64,000 nucleotides of DNA from Roseateles sp. SL47. GTDB taxonomy: Bacteria; Pseudomonadota; Gammaproteobacteria; Burkholderiales; Burkholderiaceae_C. The position numbers and the translations under genes are program-made. The stretch's first letter is position 1. Every line of letters begins with the position of its first letter. This document shows, one piece after another, positions 41,460 through 50,341 of the stretch. The DNA lies in the NCBI RefSeq assembly GCF_026625885.1, contig NZ_CP113068.1, positions 1,860,001-1,924,000 on the forward strand, written 5' to 3'. The notes under the pieces are model-generated. The model was not told the origin of the DNA. It made no database searches and was given only the letters and a program-made list of their open reading frames with translations.

Positions 41460-41483
41460 GATTGTTCGTGTAGTGGAACAATC
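41460..41483. promoter_or_regulatory. Probable LysR operator between the regulator and azoR
   Basis: A perfect 8-bp inverted repeat, GATTGTTC-N8-GAACAATC, 24 bp in total, lies 24 bases before the regulator start and 88 before azoR. It contains the T-N11-A core expected for LysR-type sites and would allow autoregulation plus control of azoR. Confidence 0.75.
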
Positions 41484-41571
41484 TTATCCAAACCGAAGGC
41501 TTCTGGTGCTCCGGGGTTCTCAATACAGTGAAGCCATTCCCTCACACCCTGATGCAACCGGAGAGATCACC

Positions 41572-42183
41572 ATGAACATTCTGCAAATCAATTCCAGCGC
41601 CCGCCGCCTGCATGACGGCCAAGGTTCCGTGTCCACCCTGCTGGCCAACGAAGTGGTGGCCGGCCTGCTGGCCCGCGACCCTGGTGCCAAGGCCACCGTG
41701 CACGACCTGGCGGCCAATCCGCTGCCCCCGATGGACGAAGCCACGCTCGGCGCCCTGTTCACCCCGGGCGAGCAACGCAGCACCGACCAACAGGCCCGTG
41801 TCGCGCTGAACGACAGCCTGATCGGCGAACTGCAGGCCGCTGATGTGGTGGTGCTGGCCGCCCCGATGATCAACTTCGGCGTGAGCTCGCAGCTGAAGAA
41901 CTGGATCGACGCCGTGGCCCGCGCTGGTGTCACCTTCCGCTACGGCGCCAATGGCCCCGAAGGCCTGGTGACCGGCAAGAAGGTGATCGTGGTCACCACC
42001 CGTGGCGGTGTGCACCGCGGCCAGCCGACCGACAATGTGGTGCCCTACCTGAAGGTCACGCTGGGCTTCCTGGGCATGACCGATGTGGACTTCATCTACG
42101 CCGAAGGCCTGAACATGGGGCCGGAAGCCACGGCCCAAGGCCTGGCAGCCGCCCGTACCGACATTGCCGCCGTACTGGGCTGA
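41572..42183 (+). CDS. azoR: FMN-dependent NADH:quinone oxidoreductase / azoreductase
   Basis: A 203-aa flavodoxin-fold homodimeric enzyme that reduces quinones and azo bonds with NAD(P)H. It shows the AzoR N-terminus [19 protein letters not shown], the FMN-binding [19 protein letters not shown] and the VTTRGGVH segment. The cellular role is protection from quinones and thiol stress. The ATG at 41572 follows GGAGAG. Divergent from the LysR gene and 36 bases before the pirin gene, so probably co-transcribed with it. Confidence 0.94.
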   Translation: MNILQINSSARRLHDGQGSVSTLLANEVVAGLLARDPGAKATVHDLAANPLPPMDEATLGALFTPGEQRSTDQQARVALNDSLIGELQAADVVVLAAPMINFGVSSQLKNWIDAVARAGVTFRYGANGPEGLVTGKKVIVVTTRGGVHRGQPTDNVVPYLKVTLGFLGMTDVDFIYAEGLNMGPEATAQGLAAARTDIAAVLG

Positions 42184-42219
42184 ACCCTGACCCCTCCACG
42201 CTGAACGAAAGGAACTCTC

Positions 42220-43095
42220 ATGTCTGCCGTTGTTTCCCCGGTCTCCACCATTGCGACACCTCGTCAGGTCGAGCGCCTGGTGCAGGGGATGGCCACCAGC
42301 GATGGGGCGGGCGTCAAGCTCACCCGTGTGCTGACCCATGACCTGCAGCGGCGGCTGGATCCTTTCCTGATGCTGGACGCGTTTGGCACGGACAACGCCG
42401 ACGACTACATCGCCGGCTTCCCCGACCATCCACACCGCGGCTTCGAAACCGTGACCTACATGCTGGAAGGCCAGATGCGGCATCGCGATTCGGCCGGCAA
42501 TGAAGGCCTGCTGGGCAGTGGCGGCGTGCAATGGATGACGGCTGGCCGCGGTGTGATCCACTCGGAACTGCCGGAGCAGCAGGAAGGCCGCATGGAAGGC
42601 TTCCAGCTGTGGCTCAACCTGCCCGGCCGCGACAAGATGCGCGACCCCTGGTATCGCGACATTCCCAGTGCCGAGATTCCGGAGGTGTCCTTGCCCGGTG
42701 GCACGGTGCGGGTGATTGCCGGCAGCAGCCACGGCGTGGACGGTGCGATGCAACGTGACACGACCGAACCGCTGTATCTGGACATCCACCTGCAACCCGG
42801 CACGCCGATCGAGCAGGCGATTCCGGCGGGCCACAACGCCTTCCTGTATGTCTATCGCGGCGATGTGCGCTTCGAGACTGGCTGCAAGGTGCCGGCCGGC
42901 CGCATGGCCATCCTGGCCAACACGGCGGGCGCCGACGGCGTGCGGTTTGATGCGGGTGAGGAAGGGGCCCGTCTCATCCTCATCGCGGGCAAGCCGCTGA
43001 ACGAGCCGATTGCCCAGTACGGCCCGTTTGTGATGAACACCGAAGGGGAACTGCTCCAGGCCGTGCGGGATTTCCAGGCGGGTCGCTTCGCCTGA
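42220..43095 (+). CDS. Pirin-family protein
   Basis: A 291-aa bicupin. The N-terminal cupin has the metal ligands in FPDHPHRGFETVTYMLEG and the HRDSAGNEGLLGSGGVQWMTAGRG signature segment; the second cupin follows (LFLD-type strands, YVYRGDVRF). Bacterial pirins include quercetinase-like dioxygenases; the substrate here is unknown. GAAAGGA lies before the ATG. Its place behind azoR suggests a shared response to quinones or flavonoids, by inference. Confidence 0.92.
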   Translation: MSAVVSPVSTIATPRQVERLVQGMATSDGAGVKLTRVLTHDLQRRLDPFLMLDAFGTDNADDYIAGFPDHPHRGFETVTYMLEGQMRHRDSAGNEGLLGSGGVQWMTAGRGVIHSELPEQQEGRMEGFQLWLNLPGRDKMRDPWYRDIPSAEIPEVSLPGGTVRVIAGSSHGVDGAMQRDTTEPLYLDIHLQPGTPIEQAIPAGHNAFLYVYRGDVRFETGCKVPAGRMAILANTAGADGVRFDAGEEGARLILIAGKPLNEPIAQYGPFVMNTEGELLQAVRDFQAGRFA

Positions 43096-43150
43096 ACTCC
43101 TTCGGGCGCCGTCCGACTGAAGGACTTTTGGTGCTTCAGGAGGGCGGCTC

Positions 43151-44452
43151 ATGGCGTTTCCCATCTCACGGGGTGTACCGTGCGGGCCCGGGCAGGAGGC
43201 TCAGATCCACGGCGGGTCCGTCGGGGGCCCTGCGGTGTCCGGCGCCCGTAGCGGCGTGAGTCAGGAGCTTGTGTCGCAGGCCTTGTTGCCCAGCGCCTGC
43301 CTGGAGGGCAGAACGAGCTTCGCCACCGTCCAGCACACCCCTTTGGCGGAGACGGCCCGCCAGGAGCTCCACGTCGCGCTACGGGTGCTGGGTGAAGACC
43401 TGCGGGACGTTGATGAGAACGGTGACCTGGCGCAGGCGCTGGCTGATTTGCCGGCGCAGCTGCAGCGTATGCCGGATCAGCAGACCCAGATGCTGGGGCA
43501 TGGCAAACGCTGGCTGACCCTGCTGCTGCGCGCGCTGCATGGGCCCAGCCCGCCGGACCTCGTCATCCGTCGGCAGATCTGCCGTCAAGTGGCAAGGGAC
43601 CTTCATGGCCCCGACGCTGGCGCGGCGAAGGCCTTTGGCGAGGCGTTGACCCATGTGCGCGACAGCGCGCCCGGGGGGGCGCAGGTCAAGGGTCTGCGGG
43701 ACCAACTGCATGAATACACCCTGGCCGCGTTCCTGTCGTCCCAAAGCGGCCAGCCACGCGCCAACACCCCCGCCGATTCGCAGCGCATCCAGGCCATGCG
43801 CTCGGCCTTCGGCTTTGGCCCAGGTGCCGGGCCGCGCCGCGAGCTGTTGCCCCGAGTGAACGTCGAGGAACTGAATGCCGCTGCGGAGTGGCTGGAGCGG
43901 CAACAGGCGCCGATGCTTTTTCTCTGTGCCCATCAGCTGCTCAAGCGCTTCAACGCCAGCTACAGCGCGATCTTTGACCAATCGCCGCCCCTGGGGCCGG
44001 TCCTGTCGCCGGTGGAGGAGGGGCAAGTGAAGACGGTCCTGACGTCCTTGGAGCAGGCCTTGCGGTTCAACCTGTCCTCCTACCTGCAGTCCGCCCTGCC
44101 CACAGGGGCGCGGCTCTGGCATCTCGACGATGCCAGCCACGTCCAGGAAAGAATCCGGGAGGCCTTGCCGGAACTCGCGGCCGCCTATGCTTCCTCGCAT
44201 CAGACGTCACCGCGCACGCCGCAACCCGGCTCGCCCAGGCGTTCACCCCCTGAAGGGGACGCCATGGCCACGCTGGCGCCGCCGGGAGACAGCTCCTCCT
44301 CCCCCACCACCTCCTCCCCCACCTCCTCCGATTCCGACAACAACGCCGTGCCGGAGCTGACGCCCCGGGCACCGCATCAGGACAGCCGCTCCGGCGCCGC
44401 TGGGGTCTTGAGCGGAGGAACGGGCGGGGCCAGCAGCCGAGGGCCGTCGTAA
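43151..44452 (+). CDS. Unknown protein with disordered Ser/Pro-rich C-terminus
   Basis: I recognise no family. The 433-aa product has no signal peptide or membrane helix. Residues 60-345 look helical (ARQELHVALRVLGEDLRD, WLTLLLRALHG, QVKGLRDQLHEYTLAAFL), and the last 90 are Ser/Pro/Thr-rich, including a run of Ser, Pro and Thr. A strong AGGAGGG site precedes the ATG, favouring a real gene. The soluble helical body with disordered N- and C-termini resembles secreted effectors of plant-associated bacteria, but no secretion signal can be verified. Its 3' end overlaps the convergent pirin gene by 76 bases. Confidence 0.6.
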   Translation: MAFPISRGVPCGPGQEAQIHGGSVGGPAVSGARSGVSQELVSQALLPSACLEGRTSFATVQHTPLAETARQELHVALRVLGEDLRDVDENGDLAQALADLPAQLQRMPDQQTQMLGHGKRWLTLLLRALHGPSPPDLVIRRQICRQVARDLHGPDAGAAKAFGEALTHVRDSAPGGAQVKGLRDQLHEYTLAAFLSSQSGQPRANTPADSQRIQAMRSAFGFGPGAGPRRELLPRVNVEELNAAAEWLERQQAPMLFLCAHQLLKRFNASYSAIFDQSPPLGPVLSPVEEGQVKTVLTSLEQALRFNLSSYLQSALPTGARLWHLDDASHVQERIREALPELAAAYASSHQTSPRTPQPGSPRRSPPEGDAMATLAPPGDSSSSPTTSSPTSSDSDNNAVPELTPRAPHQDSRSGAAGVLSGGTGGASSRGPS

Positions 44453-45321
44453 CCCCGGACGGCGCCGAACACGCCCCCGTCCTCCTGCTGGTTCCATTCC
44501 GCCGCATAACCGTCCATCTCTTCCCGGGAGCGGCCGACAAAGTTCCACCAGAGCAACACCGGCTCCGGGAACGGAGGACCACCCAACAGGAGGGCACGGC
44601 TGCGACCGCCGCCGCTGAGCAGTTTCAGCGAGCGACTGCCCGGGGCGATGTAGAGCAACTGGCCGGGCGTGCTCAGGCCGGTGTCTTCATCGCTGACCTT
44701 CACGGCCAGGTCGCCCTCCAGCACCATCAGCCCGTATTCATGGTCCGGATGCAGCAGCAGCTCGGTGTCGGCGGCCTGGTCGGCGCTGAGGTCCATGCCT
44801 AGCAGCGGGGTGTGGCTGGGTACCGGGGACCGATGGCCGCCGAATTCGCCCATCAGCAGCATGGTGTCAAAACCGCCGGAGGCAAAACGGGGCAGGGACG
44901 GGAAATGCTCAAACGCGGGGGGCCCGTGGCGGACCGCATCGGGCAACGCAATCCACAACTGCGCGAGTTGCAGCCGCGACGTCAGCGACTCTTCAGAGTG
45001 GCTGATGCCGCGTCCCGCCGTCATCAGATTGACCTGGCCCGGTCGCAGTACCTGCTCGGAGCCGAGGCTGTCGCGATGCAGGATCTCCCCCTCGATCAAC
45101 CAGCTGAAGGTCTGCAGGCCGGTGTGGGGATGGGGACCCACACGCATTGGGAGGTCCGGCGCCAGGTCGGCCGGTCCGGCATGGTCCAGGAAGCACCAGG
45201 CGCCCACCATGCGGTGCTTGGACGTGGGCAGGGCGCGGCGGATGGTCAGGCCGCCCACATCGCCCAGATGGGCCTGCAGACGCTCCCAGCGGGCGGGCGC
45301 GAAATCGGGGTCGAGGCTCAT
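44377..45321 (-). CDS. Second pirin-family protein
   Basis: A 314-aa bicupin, divergent in sequence from the pirin at 42220. The signature is present: VGPHPHTGLQTFSWLIEGEI, HRDSLGSEQ, and GQVNLMTAGRGISHSEES; the C-terminal pirin half ends in LLWWNFVGRSREEMDGYAAEW. Length is normal, with a short Pro-rich tail. The ATG at 45321 overlaps the cueR stop (ATGA), so it is translated behind cueR and may respond to copper; this link is an inference. Confidence 0.9.
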   Translation of the reverse strand: MSLDPDFAPARWERLQAHLGDVGGLTIRRALPTSKHRMVGAWCFLDHAGPADLAPDLPMRVGPHPHTGLQTFSWLIEGEILHRDSLGSEQVLRPGQVNLMTAGRGISHSEESLTSRLQLAQLWIALPDAVRHGPPAFEHFPSLPRFASGGFDTMLLMGEFGGHRSPVPSHTPLLGMDLSADQAADTELLLHPDHEYGLMVLEGDLAVKVSDEDTGLSTPGQLLYIAPGSRSLKLLSGGGRSRALLLGGPPFPEPVLLWWNFVGRSREEMDGYAAEWNQQEDGGVFGAVRGYDGPRLLAPPVPPLKTPAAPERLS

Positions 45322-45734
45322 GGGGAGGCTCCTTGGGCAAGGTCGTCAAGAATAGGACAGTCGGGCCGGTCGTCGCCGTGGCAACAATCGGCCAGTTCGG
45401 AGAGGCTGCGCCGCATCGCCTGCATCTCGGCCATGCGGCGGTCCAGGTCGGCGATGTGCGCCTGGGCAATCCGCTTCACCTGCGCGCTGGCCCGTCGGCG
45501 GTTTTGCCACAAGGCCAGCAACTCGGCGATCTCGGCGATGGAGAAGCCCAGGTCGCGTGCGCGGCGGATGAACCGCAGCAGATGAACTTCCCGCTCGCCG
45601 TAGAGGCGATAGCCGGCTTCCGTCCGGGCGACGGGGGGCAGCAGCCCCAGTTGCTCATAGTGGCGCAGCATCTTGGCAGAGACGCCAGAGCGTTCCGCCG
45701 CTTCCTTGATGGTCCAGGTGGCGGGCTTATTCAT
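45318..45734 (-). CDS. cueR: CueR-type Cu(I)-responsive MerR regulator
   Basis: A 138-aa MerR protein activating copper export. The winged helix (WTIKEAAERSGVSAKMLRHYEQLGLL) is typical. The metal loop has Cys118 and Cys126 (8 apart, as Cys112/Cys120 in E. coli) in CCHGDDRPDCPIL, and the Ser of RASAQVK that marks monovalent-ion sensors. It follows copA on the same strand with 46 bases between, and two CueR-type promoters lie upstream of copA and copZ. Confidence 0.92.
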   Translation of the reverse strand: MNKPATWTIKEAAERSGVSAKMLRHYEQLGLLPPVARTEAGYRLYGEREVHLLRFIRRARDLGFSIAEIAELLALWQNRRRASAQVKRIAQAHIADLDRRMAEMQAMRRSLSELADCCHGDDRPDCPILDDLAQGASP

Positions 45735-45780
45735 CGGCGCTGGGGGTGGTGGGTCTTGGGCGGGCGTTCACGGTGCGCGC

Positions 45781-48279
45781 TCATGAGTGAGGGTCACTGA
45801 GGGGCGCCTGCGGATGAGCGTTTGCTGATGTGGCGCCTGCAAGCGGTACAGGTTTCCAGCGCTTGAGCAACAGCGCATTGCCCAGCACCGACACGCTGGA
45901 CAGGGCCATGGCCGCGCCTGCCACCACCGGGCTCAGCAGGCCCAGCGCGGCCAGCGGGATGCCCAGCAGGTTGTAGACAAAGGCCCAGAACAGGTTTTGC
46001 CGGATCTTGCGCACCGTCGCCCGGGAGATGCCAATGGCCTGCGCCACCAGCAGCGGGTCCCCGTGCATCAGGGTGATGCCGGCGGTTTCCATGGCCACGT
46101 CGGTGCCGCTGCCCATGGCCATGCCCACATCGGCGGCCGCCAGCGCCGGAGCATCGTTGATTCCGTCGCCCACCATGGCCACATGGGCCCCGCCGGCTCG
46201 CAGGTCGGCCACGCGCTGGGCCTTGTCTTCCGGCATCAGCTCGGCCTGCACGTCGTCCAGTCCCAACCAGTGGGCCACCGTTGTGGCTGCCGCCTGGTTG
46301 TCTCCAGTGAGCATGACGGTGCGCAGCCCCATGTCTCGCAATTGCTGAACGGCGGCGACAGCGCTTGGCTTGATGCGGTCTCCGAAGGCCAGCAGGGCCA
46401 GTGGCAGAGGGGCCTCGCCCGCGCGGCGCTGCGCCAGCCATGACACGGTCATGCCTTCCGCGTGGGCGCCGGCGGCTTGAGGGGCCAGCCAATCGGGCGC
46501 CACGCCCTCGGCCACCAGCCAGCGGGCACTCCCCAGCATCAGGTCACGGCCTTCCACCTGGGCCTCAATGCCGCGCCCCGCCACCGCACGGGTGCCTTGC
46601 GCCGCCAGAGGCGGCAGCGCACGGGCCTCTGCGGCCGCCCGTACCGCGCGGCCCAGCGGATGTTCACTGCCTTGTTGCAGCGCTGCGGCGAGTTGCAGGG
46701 CATGGGCCTCGTCCATGCCGTGGAAGGGCCGTAGGGTCTGCAGATGCGGCCGGCCCTCGGTCAGGGTGCCGGTTTTGTCGAACACCACGGTGGTGACAGC
46801 GCGGGCCTGTTCCAGTGCCTCTGCATCCTTGATGAGCAGGCCGTGGCGGGCCGCCACGCCGGTGCCCACCATGATCGCCGCAGGCGTAGCCAGGCCCAGG
46901 GCACACGGGCAGGCAATCACAAGAACCGCCACCGCATGGATCAGCGCCTGCGACCAATCGCCCTGAAGAACGCCCCACGCTAGCCAGGTGAGCACCGCCA
47001 CCACCAGCACCACGGGCACAAACACGGCGCTGACCTGATCCACCAGACGCTGGATCGGCGCCTTGCGGGCCTGCGCCTGTTCCACCAGCCGCACGATGCG
47101 GGAGAGGGTGGATTCCGCGCCCAGCGCCGAGACCGAGACCAGCAGCAGCCCTTCGCCGTTGACCGACCCGCCCACCACACGGTCCCCCGGGCCACGTGCC
47201 ATCGGCAGGCTCTCGCCGCTGATCATGGATTCATCGACCAGGCTCTGGCCTTCGGAAATGCGCCCGTCCGCAGGCAGCCGTTCCCCGGGGCGGACCACCA
47301 GCAGATCCCCCAGCCGCAACTGGGCCAGCGGGAGGTCCAGCTCCTGACCGTCACGGCGCACACGGGCCGTGTCCGGGCGCAGGGCCTTGAGGGCCGCCAG
47401 AGCGCCCAGCGTCTGCCGCCGGGCCCGCGCCTCCAGCCACTTGCCCAGCAGCACCAGCGTGATGACGGCGGCTGACGATTCGAAATACAGCGGCGCATGG
47501 GGGCCTGCCGCCAGCAGCCCGTAGACGCTGAGCCCATAAGCGGCGCTGGTGCCCAGGGCTACCAGCAGGTCCATGTTGCCGCTGCGGTCCTTGAGTGCCG
47601 CCCACCCGGCCCGGTAGAAGCGCGCACCCAGCCAGAACTGCACCGGCGTGGCCAACAGCCATTGCCAGAGGCCGTCCAGCATCCAGTGACGGCCCATCAG
47701 CAGACCGGCCATCGGCAGCACCAGCGGGGCGGAGAGTAGCGCTGCCACCACCACCGGCCATCCCGTGTGGGCCCAGGGTACCGGTGCGGGCGCGCCGGTC
47801 TCGTTCTCATCGAGAGGCAAGCTCCCTTCATAACCGGCCTTGTGGATGGCCGCCACCAGCAGCGCGGGGCTGACACCGCCCAGGGTGGTGACGGCCGCGG
47901 TTTCCGTGGCCAGGTTGACCTCGGCGTTCAAAACGCCGGGCACCTTCTGTAGTGCCCGTTCCACCCGTCCTACACAACTGGCGCAGGACATGCCCTTGAC
48001 CGCCAGCTGCAGGGATTGGGACGGCACCTGGAATCCGGCGCCGGTCACCGCCGCGCGCAGGGCGTCCAAGGGCAGGCCTGGCTCGGTGCGCACGGAGGCC
48101 CGCTCCATCGCCAGGTTCACCTCCGCGCCAAGCACGCCTGGGACAGCTTGCAGGCGTTTTTCAACGCGGCGCACGCAGCTGGCGCAGGTCATGCCCTGAA
48201 TGGGCAGCAGCAGTTCCACAGCGGCCGCAGAGGGATCGGCGGCGCCAGAGGTGGGGGATAGGGAGGCGGAGGGGTTCAT
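45781..48279 (-). CDS. copA: Cu(I)-exporting P-type ATPase
   Basis: An 832-aa P1B-1 ATPase that pumps Cu(I) out of the cytoplasm. Two N-terminal HMA domains carry MTCASC and MSCASC (about residues 30 and 98). Membrane helices follow, with the intramembrane CPC in [17 protein letters not shown], the phosphorylation site DKTGTLTEG, the SEHPLG histidine, and [10 protein letters not shown]. All transport and catalytic motifs are intact. Transcribed leftwards from a CueR promoter at 48292-48316 and followed by cueR. Confidence 0.96.
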   Translation of the reverse strand: MNPSASLSPTSGAADPSAAAVELLLPIQGMTCASCVRRVEKRLQAVPGVLGAEVNLAMERASVRTEPGLPLDALRAAVTGAGFQVPSQSLQLAVKGMSCASCVGRVERALQKVPGVLNAEVNLATETAAVTTLGGVSPALLVAAIHKAGYEGSLPLDENETGAPAPVPWAHTGWPVVVAALLSAPLVLPMAGLLMGRHWMLDGLWQWLLATPVQFWLGARFYRAGWAALKDRSGNMDLLVALGTSAAYGLSVYGLLAAGPHAPLYFESSAAVITLVLLGKWLEARARRQTLGALAALKALRPDTARVRRDGQELDLPLAQLRLGDLLVVRPGERLPADGRISEGQSLVDESMISGESLPMARGPGDRVVGGSVNGEGLLLVSVSALGAESTLSRIVRLVEQAQARKAPIQRLVDQVSAVFVPVVLVVAVLTWLAWGVLQGDWSQALIHAVAVLVIACPCALGLATPAAIMVGTGVAARHGLLIKDAEALEQARAVTTVVFDKTGTLTEGRPHLQTLRPFHGMDEAHALQLAAALQQGSEHPLGRAVRAAAEARALPPLAAQGTRAVAGRGIEAQVEGRDLMLGSARWLVAEGVAPDWLAPQAAGAHAEGMTVSWLAQRRAGEAPLPLALLAFGDRIKPSAVAAVQQLRDMGLRTVMLTGDNQAAATTVAHWLGLDDVQAELMPEDKAQRVADLRAGGAHVAMVGDGINDAPALAAADVGMAMGSGTDVAMETAGITLMHGDPLLVAQAIGISRATVRKIRQNLFWAFVYNLLGIPLAALGLLSPVVAGAAMALSSVSVLGNALLLKRWKPVPLAGATSANAHPQAPLSDPHS

Positions 48280-48291
48280 GAGCGAAGTCTC

Positions 48292-48316
48292 AAGCTTGCC
48301 ATGATGGGAAGGTCAA
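48292..48316 (-). promoter_or_regulatory. CueR-activated promoter of copA
   Basis: On the minus strand TTGACC (48316-48311) is separated by a 19-base spacer, containing the dyad CTTCCCATCATGGCAAG, from a weak -10 (GAGACT, near 48291-48286). The long spacer with a central palindrome is the hallmark of MerR-family promoters, which CueR twists to activate. The start codon of copA is only about 12 bases beyond the -10, so the transcript leader must be very short. Confidence 0.8.
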
Positions 48317-48368
48317 GGCCATGCCCCTGTCGGGAGAGAGGCTGTGGCGGGCGATCTCCATGCTGGGC

Positions 48369-48399
48369 TTGACCTTGCCACGGTGGAAAGGTTTAGGCT
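48369..48399 (+). promoter_or_regulatory. CueR-activated promoter of copZ
   Basis: TTGACC (48369-48374), a 19-base spacer with CCTTGCCACGGTGGAAAGG, and TAGGCT (48394-48399): an almost textbook CueR promoter. The leader to copZ is about 85 bases. Confidence 0.88.
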
Positions 48400-48492
48400 T
48401 GTGGAAGTGTCATCCGGCTTCGGTAGGGTGGCGACATCCCGCGTGTTGACACGTGCGATGGAAGCGTTTGGAAAATTTGGAAGGAGTGACCC

Positions 48493-48687
48493 ATGTATGA
48501 ATTCAAGCTGCCGGACCTGAGTTGTGGCCACTGCCTGGCCGCCGTGACCGAAGCGCTCAAAGGGGCCGATGCCCAGGCCGATGTGCAGGTCAGCCTGGAA
48601 CAGAAGACGGTGAAGGTTCAGAGCAGGCTGGAGCGCGGGCAGTTGGCCGAGGTGCTGACCGAAGCCGGTTATCCGCCGGCGGCCTGA
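48493..48687 (+). CDS. copZ: CopZ-type copper chaperone
   Basis: A 64-aa single heavy-metal-associated domain with the Cu(I) site as SCGHC (residues 10-14), preceded by the first beta strand YEFKLPDL. It carries Cu(I) to CopA in the cytoplasm and may feed CueR. An AAGGAGTGACCC ribosome site precedes the ATG. It has its own CueR promoter, divergent from copA. Confidence 0.93.
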   Translation: MYEFKLPDLSCGHCLAAVTEALKGADAQADVQVSLEQKTVKVQSRLERGQLAEVLTEAGYPPAA

Positions 48688-48691
48688 GCCG

Positions 48692-48724
48692 GAAGGCGTT
48701 CAGTTCTTCGCCGAAAACGCCTTC
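48692..48724 (+). terminator. Inverted repeat after copZ, likely terminator
   Basis: A perfect 9-bp stem, GAAGGCGTT / AACGCCTTC, with a 15-base loop starts 5 bases after the copZ stop. No long T-run follows. It also marks the edge between core genes and the Rhs island. Confidence 0.45.
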
Positions 48725-48789
48725 ATGTCAGCATCTTTACCCAATGTCGATTTGGCGAATCCAATGGACAACGGCTTGCTCAGAAGAAT

Positions 48790-48969
48790 GCGAACTTGGC
48801 GAGGGAGTTCGACGCCAATGCGGCTGCGCGCGCCGGTTTGCTTCACTCCGAGACGGTGGAACCCAATGACCCACAACGCTGTGACGTCACGACCTACGTC
48901 TACGATGACTACGGCAACAAGACGGGCTCCATCACGGCCAACTGCGTCTCCCGAGGCCAGTGCCTATAG
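48790..48969 (+). pseudogene. Rhs-protein remnant
   Basis: One plus-strand frame from 48790 to the TAG at 48967 encodes about 59 residues with an Rhs-repeat signature: SETVEPNDPQRCDV, then TTYVYDDYGNKTGSITANC. There is no start signal, and homology fades upstream of about 48770. This sequence is not part of the Rhs cores further right, so it is a leftover of a different segment of an Rhs gene. It is the left edge of the island. Confidence 0.7.
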
Positions 48970-49017
48970 CAAGGGCGCACGATAGTTCTACAGTGCTGCC
49001 AGTAAAAGGATTCTGAG

Positions 49018-49416
49018 ATGCGGCTCGGACGTTCTTTGATGCGTGGTGTTTTCTTCGCGGTCTGTCTTGTCGGGTGCTCAGCAGGTGCTGAAACTTCGAG
49101 AATGGTGATGAATTGCACTCATGATGTCACTAAGCAGCTTTCGTACTCGTTGAAGCTCGGGACGCTTTTTGAACCTGTCGTCGCCAAGCTGGATGCATCG
49201 AAGTTTGAGTACATGATTTTTTCTGGCGATCTGCGCATCTCGCTCGAATCGATCCGTAGCGCAGGTGTTTATGCAGTAGCGCCTATTCATGTGCTCGTCA
49301 AATCCAGTACGTCGCCCAAGGGCCAAATTCAGGAAGATGAAATCCTGACCTTGTCCTTTGATCGCGGTGGCAGTCTTACCGAGAAATCGTGCAAGCGGGT
49401 GTTTACAGGGCCCTAA
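49018..49416 (+). CDS. Small putative lipoprotein, possible orphan immunity protein
   Basis: No family recognised. The 132-aa product has a signal peptide with lipobox LVGC (residues 17-20), giving a mature lipoprotein of about 113 residues with four further Cys or polar clusters (MNCTHDVTKQL, EKSCKRVF). Base composition is visibly poorer in GC than the flanking core genes, suggesting transfer. It lies just behind an Rhs remnant, where immunity genes usually sit, and no toxin partner remains. The immunity role is only positional. Confidence 0.6.
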   Translation: MRLGRSLMRGVFFAVCLVGCSAGAETSRMVMNCTHDVTKQLSYSLKLGTLFEPVVAKLDASKFEYMIFSGDLRISLESIRSAGVYAVAPIHVLVKSSTSPKGQIQEDEILTLSFDRGGSLTEKSCKRVFTGP

Positions 49417-49501
49417 TTTTGCAGGCTGCGGGGTCAAGCCGTGTGAACAACCAGATCAACGTTCGCTTCCGAATGAACGAACAAGCAGGGATGAAGCTCC
49501 A

Positions 49502-50035
49502 ATGACCTCCTCGCAATTGCCAAGGAAGCTGTTCAATTGGGCTGTGATCCTCTTCTTCGCAGTGCTCCTGTTGATCTTTGCAGGCGCGGTGGCGCTCTAC
49601 TACACGGGATTCAGGGTCAAAGAGGCACCAACATGCGCGAACTTCAGGGCATCCGTGCCTGCTGAGAGGGCCAACAAGGTTCTACCGGATCTTCAAAGTG
49701 TCATTGAAGCTGCAGGCTTGAAGCTGAAGCCCGAAGTCCAGCGTGATACCTATGCCAGGTGGGAGTCTGATCGGGCAAAGGTGAGTTACTACGCGAACCG
49801 AGAGAGCAAGGACTCCTCGTTATTCGTCTGCTCAAACAACAGCGATCCCAAGCTCTGGCAGGAAGTTGCTGTCAAGATGGAACAAGTGCTGCAACGGGAC
49901 GCCATCACGGTCAAGGCTTGGCTTCAGCTGAACGACAACGACTTCAAATGCAATCCAAATTGCGTCATCGATGTGCCAATGCCTCTTGATTTTGAAAAGC
50001 TGAACCGGACCTTGCTAGTTCCCAAGGGCTCATAG
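49502..50035 (+). CDS. Membrane-anchored protein of unknown function in the Rhs island
   Basis: A 177-aa protein with one N-terminal membrane helix (FNWAVILFFAVLLLIFAGAVALYY) and a periplasmic domain of about 145 residues containing paired cysteines (APTCANF, LFVCSNN, FKCNPNCVIDVP). No family recognised. The ATG at 49502 is preferred over longer readings because the helix follows directly. Lower GC and its place between Rhs pieces make an orphan immunity protein plausible; not shown. Confidence 0.6.
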   Translation: MTSSQLPRKLFNWAVILFFAVLLLIFAGAVALYYTGFRVKEAPTCANFRASVPAERANKVLPDLQSVIEAAGLKLKPEVQRDTYARWESDRAKVSYYANRESKDSSLFVCSNNSDPKLWQEVAVKMEQVLQRDAITVKAWLQLNDNDFKCNPNCVIDVPMPLDFEKLNRTLLVPKGS

Positions 50036-50296
50036 GGACGTGCTCAAAGTGCGAGAAGAAATCTTGCGATGACGATCAATCGAAGGGGCGCGCTGCGGCC
50101 CTTCTTCATGCTGTTGCTAGAACTGCCACTCGGGTGGACCGATACGTGCGCGAGGCCGTCCCGGGCGGGGCAAACTGACACGCTCATAACTGCCGTTATC
50201 AGGGCGCCGTAACAAGGTCATTAGTCCGCCTAACCACAGTGTGATTAAACGGGCTTAAGGCAGTTCTGGAGACGACCGCGCGCGAGTTCTAATGCC
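50036..50296. other. Non-coding stretch before the first Rhs fragment
   Basis: No gene is visible in these 261 bases. A possible hairpin GAAGGG/CCCTTC lies at 50082-50104, followed by a short T/C-rich stretch, and may end transcription of the preceding gene. Homology to the Rhs linker begins abruptly at 50297. Confidence 0.5.
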
Positions 50297-50341
50297 GCCG
50301 TTGCGCAATGCAATGCCCTGGGGCAGGCGGGCTGGGCAGCG

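Noticed and set aside
44377..44452. The 76-base overlap between convergent genes as proof that one is false
   Set aside because: The overlap is in the disordered tails of both products; each gene has independent support (ribosome site, pirin domain).
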